15,947 nt of DNA from a candidate division FCPU426 bacterium (GTDB lineage: Bacteria; Oederibacteriota; PGYV01; Palsa-1178): assembly GCA_003167475.1 (NCBI GenBank), contig PMTB01000138.1, positions 1 to 15,947 of the forward strand, in the 5' to 3' direction. How positions within the stretch are numbered: the stretch's first letter is position 1; each line of letters starts with the position of its first letter. The position numbers were made by a program, and so were the translations under genes. Shown here piece after piece: positions 6,283 through 11,774 of the stretch. The notes beneath the pieces were generated by a model that saw only the letters and a program-made list of their open reading frames with translations, was not told the origin of the DNA and made no database searches.

Positions 6283-7194
6283 TTGAACACAAACAAAACC
6301 ACCATAAAAATAAACAACAGGGATCTTGCATTATCCAACCTCGACAAAGTCCTCTACCCCGCTGCGAATTTCACCAAATCCCAGATCCTAAAGTACTACA
6401 GCTCCATCGCGCCCTACATCCTCCCCCACCTAAAAGGCCGTGCCATGACCCTGAAGCGCTACCCTAACGGCGTGAATGAAGATTATTTTTTTGAGAAGCG
6501 CTGTCCCGCACACAGGCCCGGATGGCTTGAAACTGCGGACATCCCCTACGGCACAAGCAAACAGCTTAATGCCTGCCTGGTAAATAACCTGGAAACGCTT
6601 GTATGGGTGGAAAACCTTGCTTCCATAGAACTGCATGTGCCGCTGTGCAGTGCTAAAACGCCCCTGACCCCGGATTCGGTAGTCTTTGACCTGGACCCGG
6701 GCGAGAACGCAGGTGTACTCGAATGCGCCAAAGTGGCCCTCATAATCAAAGGCCTGCTGGACAATATGAAATTATGGAGCGCTGTGAAAACCTCGGGCAA
6801 AAAGGGGCTGCATGTTTATGTACCGCTGAATTCGGGAAAAACCACTTTCGACGACACAAAAAACTTTTCCAGGGCCATAGCAGGTTCCATGCAGAACAAC
6901 TATCCGGGATTAGTCACATCTATCATGGCTAAAACTTCCCGCGATAAAAAAGTCTTTATCAACTGGTCGCAGAACGACGCCTCGAAGACCATGGTTGCCG
7001 CCTATTCTCTGCGCGCCGCGGATAAACCCATGGCATCGACTCCGCTGGGCTGGAAAGAACTCAAAGCGTTTTTGAAAAAAAACGATCCGGCCGGTCTTCA
7101 GTTCACATATTCACAGACGCTAACAAGGGCGAAAAAAAACGGGGACTTGTTTTCCGCAATGCTGGATAAAAAACAGAGGCTGCCGTACTTATGA
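6283..7194 (+). CDS. ligD: LigD-type NHEJ polymerase domain protein (stand-alone PolDom)
   Basis: Archaeo-eukaryotic primase-type polymerase that adds NTPs or dNTPs to broken ends during NHEJ. The 303-aa protein matches the LigD PolDom from LSNLDKVLYPAANFTKSQIL (17-36) onward. It includes RAMTLKRYPNGV (53-64), the metal-binding VVFDLDPG with D136 and D138, TSGKKGLHVYVPL with H177 (170-182), and WSQNDASKTMVAAYSLRA (228-245). At the position of the third catalytic Asp (D227 in the Mycobacterium tuberculosis domain) this protein has N227, in VFINW. The start is TTG at 6283, close to the conserved N-terminus; no better start exists. It is separate from the ligase and overlaps it by ATGA, implying translational coupling. 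Polymerase activity may be altered if N227 is real. Confidence 0.92.
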   Translation: MNTNKTTIKINNRDLALSNLDKVLYPAANFTKSQILKYYSSIAPYILPHLKGRAMTLKRYPNGVNEDYFFEKRCPAHRPGWLETADIPYGTSKQLNACLVNNLETLVWVENLASIELHVPLCSAKTPLTPDSVVFDLDPGENAGVLECAKVALIIKGLLDNMKLWSAVKTSGKKGLHVYVPLNSGKTTFDDTKNFSRAIAGSMQNNYPGLVTSIMAKTSRDKKVFINWSQNDASKTMVAAYSLRAADKPMASTPLGWKELKAFLKKNDPAGLQFTYSQTLTRAKKNGDLFSAMLDKKQRLPYL

Positions 7195-8780
7195 AAAAAT
7201 TAAGGGAATACGCCAAAAAAAGAGATTTAAAAAAAACCCCCGAACCCGGGCCTTCCAAGGGAGCCGGTAATAAGGCGGGTTACCTTATATTTGTGGTCCA
7301 TAAACACGCCTCGCGCAGGCTCCACTATGACCTCAGGCTGGAACTTGGCGGCGTACTGAAAAGCTGGGCAGTGCCAAAGGGCCCGTCGCTTGACCCAACG
7401 GTTAAAAGGCTGGCCATGATGGTGGAGGACCACCCTTTTGACTACAGAAATTTTGAAGGGGTAATACCCAAAGGAAATTACGGCGCGGGAAGCGTCATCA
7501 TCTGGGACAAAGGCCTCTACGGCCATACCGATGCAAAAAACAAACAGGAAAACGAGAGATTACTTGCGGAGGGGCTGAAAAAAGGGGTAATTAAATTCGC
7601 CCTCGCGGGCGCCAAATTAAAGGGCGGGTTCGCCCTCATCAGGACAAAATGGGAAAAGAACTCATGGCTGCTTTTAAAGGAAAAAGATATGTATGCCACC
7701 ACCGATGATATCGCCAAAAAATCCGCTTCCGTTGTCTCAGGCATGACAGTGGAGGAGATGGCCGGAGAATCCGGGGATACTCCGGCTGATCCGGCGCAAA
7801 ATAAGGTCAAAAAGGAACCGGAAAAAGGATCCTATAAAATCGCCCCCCTAAGACCGATGCCGCGCAATGTCGCCCCCATGCTCTCCACGGCCGTAAAAAG
7901 ATCTTTTGACGACCCGGACTGGATATTCGAGGTGAAATGGGACGGCTACAGGACGATCGCGCAGGTAAGCGATAAACACGCGCTGTTATATTCACGCAAA
8001 CAAAATTCCCTTACAAACAGGTTTTCCACGATAGCCGCTTCCCTGGAAAAACTGGGGTTTGACGCCGTGCTTGACGGCGAGGTCGTGGCAATCGATAAAG
8101 CCGGACTGCCGGATTTCCAGATGCTGCAGGACTATAAAAAATTCCCGGGCGGACGTTTGGTCTATTACGTCTTTGACATTTTATATTACCAAGGCCGCGA
8201 CCTGACAAAACTTCCGCTGATAAAACGGAAGGAACTGCTGAAAAAGATCCTGCCGGTTTCCGGCAATATCAGGGTCTCGGACCATATATGGAAAGACGGG
8301 GTTTCGTTTTTTAAAGCCGTCAAAAAGAAGGGGCTTGAGGGCATAGTGGCGAAAAACTCAAAGAGCCCCTATGTGCAGGGCGTAAGAAGCCCGCACTGGC
8401 TGAAAATAAAGAACCGGGTTTCCCAGGATTGCGTTATAGCCGGTTTCACGACGCCAAGGGGCGCCAGGGGATATTTCGGAAGCCTTGTCCTGGGAGTTTA
8501 TGAAAAAGGTATTCTCACATACGCGGGCCATTCCGGCGGAGGGTTCAGCAGGAACAACCTTAATGCAATATATGAAATACTCCAACCCCTGTCACAAAAA
8601 AAATGCCCGTTTAAAATAAAACCGCCGGAAGATACGCCCATCTCCTGGATAAAGCCGGTATTGGTGTGTGAAGTTACCTTCACAGGCTGGACAAACGCGG
8701 GGATCATGAGGCACCCGGTTTTTTTAAGGATAAGGGAAGATAAAGCCGCGAAAGAAGCGGTAAGGGAAAGTCCTGAATAG
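7191..8780 (+). CDS. ligD: ATP-dependent NHEJ DNA ligase with N-terminal 3'-phosphoesterase domain (LigD)
   Basis: Seals Ku-bound ends after trimming 3' ribonucleotides or phosphates. Residues 30-165 are the phosphoesterase domain. H39, H45, D47, R49, H81 and Y85 line up with the Pseudomonas LigD active-site residues His42, His48, Asp50, Arg52, His84 and Tyr88. A charged linker (about 190-215) leads to the ligase: motif I EVKWDGYR with nucleophile K249, LDGEVVAID (294-302), EGIVAK (383-388) and WLKIKNR (403-409), then an OB-fold ending GWTNAGIMRHPVFLRIRED. At 529 aa it is a complete PE-ligase. The polymerase domain, fused in many LigD proteins, is the preceding gene. The start overlaps that gene's stop (ATGA). 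An A8-C5 run occurs near the start (about 7229-7241), but the frame is intact. Confidence 0.95.
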   Translation: MKKLREYAKKRDLKKTPEPGPSKGAGNKAGYLIFVVHKHASRRLHYDLRLELGGVLKSWAVPKGPSLDPTVKRLAMMVEDHPFDYRNFEGVIPKGNYGAGSVIIWDKGLYGHTDAKNKQENERLLAEGLKKGVIKFALAGAKLKGGFALIRTKWEKNSWLLLKEKDMYATTDDIAKKSASVVSGMTVEEMAGESGDTPADPAQNKVKKEPEKGSYKIAPLRPMPRNVAPMLSTAVKRSFDDPDWIFEVKWDGYRTIAQVSDKHALLYSRKQNSLTNRFSTIAASLEKLGFDAVLDGEVVAIDKAGLPDFQMLQDYKKFPGGRLVYYVFDILYYQGRDLTKLPLIKRKELLKKILPVSGNIRVSDHIWKDGVSFFKAVKKKGLEGIVAKNSKSPYVQGVRSPHWLKIKNRVSQDCVIAGFTTPRGARGYFGSLVLGVYEKGILTYAGHSGGGFSRNNLNAIYEILQPLSQKKCPFKIKPPEDTPISWIKPVLVCEVTFTGWTNAGIMRHPVFLRIREDKAAKEAVRESPE

Positions 8781-8872
8781 GGTCTTCTTTTTCCACACTT
8801 GGATGTTTTTGCCTTCCGCTTAACTTTTGTATTTTGCTTTTGGCTTAAAAACTTTAAAGAGGTGGATTATCC

Positions 8873-9586
8873 ATGAAAATCTACACCGGCACCAGCGGAT
8901 ACGGTTACAAGGAATGGAAAGGCGGCTTTTACCCTGAAAAACTTGCCGCCTCAAAAATGCTTTCCTACTACTCCGCCCGCCTTGAGACCGTGGAGATAAA
9001 TAACACATACTACCGCATGCCCACGCTGCCCGTGGTCAAAGCATGGGCCTTGCAGGTTCCGGGCGGTTTTGTCTTTGCAATCAAAGCGCCCCAGATCATC
9101 ACCCATATAAAACGCCTTGAAAATGTGGCCGGGGAAACACGGTTTTTTTTATCCTCTGTTTCCGCCCTTAATAACAAGCTTGGCTGCGTGTTGTTCCAGT
9201 TTCCCGCCAGTTTCCGCGACGACCAAAGAAAACTTAAGGATTTCCTCAGGCTTATCCCCGCGAAAATACCGTGCGCTTTCGACTTCAGGAGCGCCACCTG
9301 GATGAACAGCGGCACCTTTACCATGCTTAAAAAAAGGAATTTCTGCATTTGCATGGAAGATACCGAAGAAAAACCAATAAAAAAAATCACAAGCACGGCA
9401 GACTGGGGTTACTTCAGGCTGCGCCGGGAGGATTACACAAAAGCCGCGGTTAAACTTTGGGCAAAAAAAATACGCGCGCAAAAATGGAGGAAAGCTTTTG
9501 TGTTTTTCAAGCACGAGGAGGAGGATGCCAGCAAGGCTTCCAAAGCGCCGGAACTGGCCCTGCTTTTTATGGGTCTGGTTCCTTGA
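8873..9586 (+). CDS. DUF72 (YecE-like) family protein
   Basis: Member of the DUF72 family, TIM-barrel-like proteins of unsettled function. The 237-aa length is normal. Family hallmarks are the N-terminal YTGTSGYGYKEWKGGFYPE, the YSARLETVEINNTYYRMP segment (about 32-50), GFVFAIKAPQIITH, and a central LGCVLFQFPASF. The C-terminal half keeps YFRLRRED and VFFKHEE. The start at 8873 is preceded by AGAGGTGG at about 8 nt. It lies 92 nt after ligD-lig on the same strand and may be read through from it; no convincing promoter was found in the gap. A repeat copy in reverse orientation begins 1 nt after its stop. A role in DNA repair would be guesswork from position only. Confidence 0.9.
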   Translation: MKIYTGTSGYGYKEWKGGFYPEKLAASKMLSYYSARLETVEINNTYYRMPTLPVVKAWALQVPGGFVFAIKAPQIITHIKRLENVAGETRFFLSSVSALNNKLGCVLFQFPASFRDDQRKLKDFLRLIPAKIPCAFDFRSATWMNSGTFTMLKKRNFCICMEDTEEKPIKKITSTADWGYFRLRREDYTKAAVKLWAKKIRAQKWRKAFVFFKHEEEDASKASKAPELALLFMGLVP

Positions 9587-9587
9587 A

Positions 9588-9667
9588 AAGGTTTTTTACC
9601 TTCCTTGATTACGTTCGAAAGTTGAGAGTTGAGATTAGATTTAGCAAGCTGGTAACTATTATATTAG
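9588..9667 (-). repeat. Dispersed heptad-core repeat, copy 5 (reverse orientation)
   Basis: The only copy on the minus strand. Its right end reads AAGGTAAAAAACCTT and lies 1 nt from the stop of the DUF72 gene. The core contains four 7-bp units (ATCTAAT, CTCAACT, CTCAACT, TTCGAAC as read on the minus strand), and the left end is AGCTTGCT-type plus an AT-rich stretch. With copy 6 it forms a large inverted repeat between two convergent genes. Confidence 0.85.
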
Positions 9668-9706
9668 AACAAAAAAACAAAAAACAAACCCGCTTGTCTT
9701 TGCCAT

Positions 9707-9788
9707 CATATAATACTTACCGAGCTTGCTAAATCTACTTTCAACTCTCGACTATCGAACGATAAAAAGGAAGGCAAACAGCCTTTTT
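9707..9788 (+). repeat. Dispersed heptad-core repeat, copy 6
   Basis: Near-complete copy: ATATAATAC, GAGCTTGCT, four 7-bp units at 9733-9760 (ATCTACT, TTCAACT, CTCGACT, ATCGAAC), then AAGGCAAACAGCCTT. The right end lies a few bases from the rnhC stop (9792). Read on the rnhC strand, this end is a small AAGGC/GCCTT hairpin followed by CCTTTTTA and could act as a weak terminator. Confidence 0.88.
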
Positions 9789-9791
9789 AAC

Positions 9792-10676
9792 CTATGGCTC
9801 TTTAACCGAGGAAAAGTGAAGTTTCGCCACCATGTTGAGCTTGTCCGCCAACCCCCGTTTTTTCAGGTTTAGAAGCGTTGCTGCCACGTTTGTCCCGCTT
9901 CCTTTTGGCAGTTCCACTCCGTACTCGTCGGATAATTGCTTAAGCCCGTCCAGGAACGCCCCCCTTGCAAGTATAGAAGCCGCTGCCACCGCGGTGTATT
10001 TCTCGCCGCCCGTGGTATGATGGACCTTTATGGAGCCGTCAATAAAGTTTTTCCCTATAAGGCGGCTGTCCGCGAACTGGTCGACTATGGCCATGGAACA
10101 GCCCTTCTTGGCCGCCAATTTTTTAATAATGGATGTATGCAGCAGCGCCAGTATTGTGTTCATGTTCTTGTGCTGCGCGTAGGAAATATTGTACTGCTCA
10201 GGCATTATCACCATTATTTCAAATGAGCCTTTGCATGTTTTTTTTATCAGGTCGGTCAGCCGCAGGTTTGTTTCGTCGTCATTTTCCTTTGAGTCTTTCA
10301 CGCCGGATTCAAAAAGGCTCTTTTGGCTTTTTTCGTCAAGCAGCACTCCAGCCGCTGCCACTGGCCCAAAGCTGTCCCCTTTGCCGGATTCATCGGTGCC
10401 GATATAGGGATAAGTGATCACTATGCTGTCTTCAGTAACGGGCCTGTCCTCGATAATAGCCCGCACAGCCTCGGCCTTCTCGCCCTTAAGCGGAGAATAA
10501 TCGATCTTTATCTGCCCGGTTTTTTTGGCGAATATACGGAGCACGCTGCTCCACTCGTCCTTGCTTATCTCGAATTGAATGCCATAGTTGATATTTTTGA
10601 CCGGGGAGACAATAAAAGAGTGTTTGAGAAGTTTTTTACTTATGATTTCATATATCCCGTTCAGATTAGCAGCCAT
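9792..10676 (-). CDS. rnhC: Ribonuclease HIII
   Basis: Endonuclease that cuts the RNA strand of RNA:DNA hybrids. The 294-aa protein has the N-terminal TBP-like substrate-binding domain of the HIII type (about 1-85, with INYGIQFEISKDEWSSVLRI and GQIKIDYSPLKG). The catalytic domain opens with YIGTDESGKGDSFGPVAAAG, carrying D95 and E96. A further acidic residue is D199 in AIVDQFADSR, followed by HTTGGEKYTAVAAASILARG. GxDExGKGDxFGP distinguishes HIII from HII. The start is ATG at 10676, with GTG at 10679 as an alternative; GGGGA lies upstream. The gene is monocistronic, convergent with the DUF72 gene. No full promoter was found, but a TATAAT belonging to repeat fragment 7a lies 21 nt upstream. 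Confidence 0.95.
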   Translation of the reverse strand: MAANLNGIYEIISKKLLKHSFIVSPVKNINYGIQFEISKDEWSSVLRIFAKKTGQIKIDYSPLKGEKAEAVRAIIEDRPVTEDSIVITYPYIGTDESGKGDSFGPVAAAGVLLDEKSQKSLFESGVKDSKENDDETNLRLTDLIKKTCKGSFEIMVIMPEQYNISYAQHKNMNTILALLHTSIIKKLAAKKGCSMAIVDQFADSRLIGKNFIDGSIKVHHTTGGEKYTAVAAASILARGAFLDGLKQLSDEYGVELPKGSGTNVAATLLNLKKRGLADKLNMVAKLHFSSVKEP

Positions 10677-10693
10677 CACAATCCCCTTTTTGT

Positions 10694-10750
10694 TCTATTA
10701 TAATATCTACCAAGCTTGCTAAATCTACTATCTACTGTTCAACTCTCTCA
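10694..10750 (+). repeat. Dispersed repeat, left part (copy 7a)
   Basis: The left end (ATTATAATAT, CCAAGCTTGCT) and two units (ATCTACT twice) are present, then the match decays through GTTCAACT. It is truncated before the right-end block and is followed within 20 bp by copy 7b. Its AT-rich left end lies just upstream of rnhC and offers a TATAAT on that strand (10697-10702). Confidence 0.7.
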
Positions 10751-10764
10751 TGCCCTTCGCTCCA

Positions 10765-10858
10765 CTTATAATATTGCACTGGCGTAAGCCAGCTGCAATA
10801 GACATTGATCTATTCTCGATTTTCAAATTTCGAACGAAACCAATGATGGTAAAAAGCC
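10765..10858 (+). repeat. Dispersed repeat, hairpin-arm variant (copy 7b)
   Basis: Instead of CCAAGCTTGCT this copy has TATAATA followed by a hairpin, TTGCA-CTGGC-GTAA-GCCAG-C-TGCAA, then ATAGACATTGATC. Four 7-bp units end at TTCGAAC, then GAAACCAATGATGG and TAAAAAGCCCC. The second variant of this type is copy 8, whose hairpin sequence differs completely. Confidence 0.75.
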
Positions 10859-10876
10859 CCGCCGCTCTAAAGGAAA

Positions 10877-10908
10877 GGGGACGGCGTGTAAGCCGTCCCC
10901 TTTTTTGT
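10877..10908. terminator. Bidirectional intrinsic terminator
   Basis: GGGGACGGC (10877-10885) pairs perfectly with GCCGTCCCC (10892-10900). A run of six T follows on the plus strand and TTTCCTTT on the minus strand. It lies 10 nt beyond the stop of the small secreted protein, which it most likely terminates. The better T-tract faces the plus strand, where no gene is seen upstream. Confidence 0.8.
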
Positions 10909-10918
10909 TTCTATCGCT

Positions 10919-11191
10919 TTATTTCGCTTTTTTTGCGGGTGCTGCTGTCGGAGCCGGCGCGGGTACTGCTGTCGGGACCGGGGTCGCTGCCGGCTTCATG
11001 CCGAACATCGCTTTGATCTTTCTCTTCACTTTTGCCATGAAGGAAAGCGGTGTCGCTGTGGGTTCCGGTGTCGGAACTACCGTCGCAACTGCCGTAGGTG
11101 CCGCTTTCGGAGCTTTGGCTGCCGTTGCCATTGATGCGAACATTGTAAACGCAAAAATAACCGCAACTAACGTGATGATTGTTTTTTTCAT
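10919..11191 (-). CDS. Small secreted Ala/Pro/Thr-rich protein
   Basis: A 90-aa exported protein of unknown function. Residues 1-24 form a classical signal peptide (KK, hydrophobic core, then ASMATAA). The mature part is low in complexity: Ala/Pro/Thr/Val segments such as TPEPTATP and PTAVPAPAPTAAPA flank a basic amphipathic stretch, FMAKVKRKIKAMFGMKP (about 51-67). There is no lipobox Cys. The start is set by AGGAGGTG 8 nt upstream, one of the strongest in the window. It has its own promoter, a leader of roughly 85 nt and a terminator, so it is probably well expressed. A cell-envelope or antimicrobial-like role for the basic stretch would be speculation. Confidence 0.8.
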   Translation of the reverse strand: MKKTIITLVAVIFAFTMFASMATAAKAPKAAPTAVATVVPTPEPTATPLSFMAKVKRKIKAMFGMKPAATPVPTAVPAPAPTAAPAKKAK

Positions 11192-11256
11192 TATATTTCA
11201 CCTCCTTTTTAAAATGAATTTAATAAAATGTAATATTTGGGGGAGTCGCAGACCCT

Positions 11257-11285
11257 TTCAATATCGCAATCAAACGAGTATTGAA
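11257..11285 (-). promoter_or_regulatory. Inverted repeat in the leader of the small secreted protein gene
   Basis: TTCAATA (11257-11263) and TATTGAA (11279-11285) are perfect inverted copies 15 bp apart, and they overlap the downstream edge of the -10 box. It could be an operator or a leader stem. Confidence 0.3.
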
Positions 11286-11312
11286 TATAATACTACCGGG
11301 GAAGTTTGTCAA
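11284..11312 (-). promoter_or_regulatory. Sigma70-type promoter of the small secreted protein gene
   Basis: On the minus strand, TTGACA (11307-11312) and TATATT (11284-11289) are separated by 17 bp. The -35 is a perfect consensus. Confidence 0.75.
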
Positions 11313-11333
11313 TGATATTTTATATACCCCGGG

Positions 11334-11528
11334 TCAGTCGAAGGTTAATTTGCCCTTATTGACGTAAAAAGCCAGGTCCAGTATGGTCCCAATCCCGCAA
11401 AGCCCGCCCGTAAAAAGCCACAGCAGGCCGCTCAATACCTTGCCCTTATAAAACCTGTGTATCCCGGCCAGCCCGACAAACCCGAGGCAGCAAAGGATAA
11501 TAACCGTAGCGCGTTCATTTTCAGCCAT
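11334..11528 (-). CDS. TM2-domain membrane protein
   Basis: A 64-aa membrane protein made of a single TM2 domain: two hydrophobic helices joined by a short loop, with the family signature of Gly residues and HRFYKGK (around residues 22-28) followed by GLLWLFTGGLCGIGTILDL. TM2 proteins are widespread and mostly uncharacterised. The start is ATG at 11528 with GGAGGT 5 nt upstream; upstream in-frame ATGs lack such a site and lie in or before the promoter. It has its own promoter and lies just upstream of the small secreted protein gene, with no terminator seen between them, so read-through is possible. Confidence 0.88.
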   Translation of the reverse strand: MAENERATVIILCCLGFVGLAGIHRFYKGKVLSGLLWLFTGGLCGIGTILDLAFYVNKGKLTFD

Positions 11529-11564
11529 GTTTACCTCCATGAATATCAATATAACGACAACATC

Positions 11565-11593
11565 ATTATATTTGGAATAGGGGGATAGTTCAA
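11565..11593 (-). promoter_or_regulatory. Sigma70-type promoter of the TM2 gene
   Basis: On the minus strand, TTGAAC (11588-11593) and a perfect TATAAT (11565-11570) are separated by 17 bp. They lie 36 bp before the start codon at 11528. Confidence 0.8.
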
Positions 11594-11634
11594 GAAGGAA
11601 ATTCAGGGCGGAGCCGGTCATAAATCCAACGGCA

Positions 11635-11658
11635 AGAGGGGGCAAGCCCCCTCTCTAC
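11635..11658. repeat. Hairpin with CTAC tail (copy B)
   Basis: AGAGGGGGC (11635-11643) pairs perfectly with GCCCCCTCT (11646-11654) around an AA loop, and CTAC follows. Repeat copy 8 begins 16 nt further right. The tail CCCCCTCTCTAC also occurs at copy A. Confidence 0.65.
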
Positions 11659-11674
11659 ATTTTTTTTATTGTTT

Positions 11675-11773
11675 TATTATAATATTGCAAGGGCCATCAG
11701 GCCCGCACCAATAGACATTGATCAACTTTCAACTCTCGACTATCGAACGAAACCAATGAAGGTAAACAGCCTT
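11675..11773 (+). repeat. Dispersed repeat, hairpin-arm variant (copy 8)
   Basis: Complete copy of the long form: ATTATAATATTGC, a GGGCC-ATCA-GGCCC hairpin, CAATAGACATTGATC, four contiguous 7-bp units at 11721-11748 (ATCAACT, TTCAACT, CTCGACT, ATCGAAC), GAAACCAATG and AAGGTAAACAGCCTT. The right end stops 1 nt from the stop codon of the NHL lipoprotein gene (11775). Confidence 0.88.
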
Positions 11774-11774
11774 T

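Noticed and set aside
7229..7241. A8-C5 run near the ligase start as a programmed frameshift or phase-variable site
   Set aside because: The frame is open and continuous with the conserved phosphoesterase domain; nothing in the sequence shows that slippage is used.
8781..8872. Promoter for the DUF72 gene
   Set aside because: TTG-rich and AT-rich stretches are present but no hexamer pair has acceptable spacing and match.
4410..9590. Defence island or mobile origin for the NHEJ locus
   Set aside because: There is no integrase, attachment-site duplication, tRNA boundary or recognised defence gene beside it.
10694..10858. Insertion sequence or MITE with terminal inverted repeats and target duplications
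   Set aside because: The two ends of the element are not inverted copies of each other, and no consistent flanking duplication could be seen.
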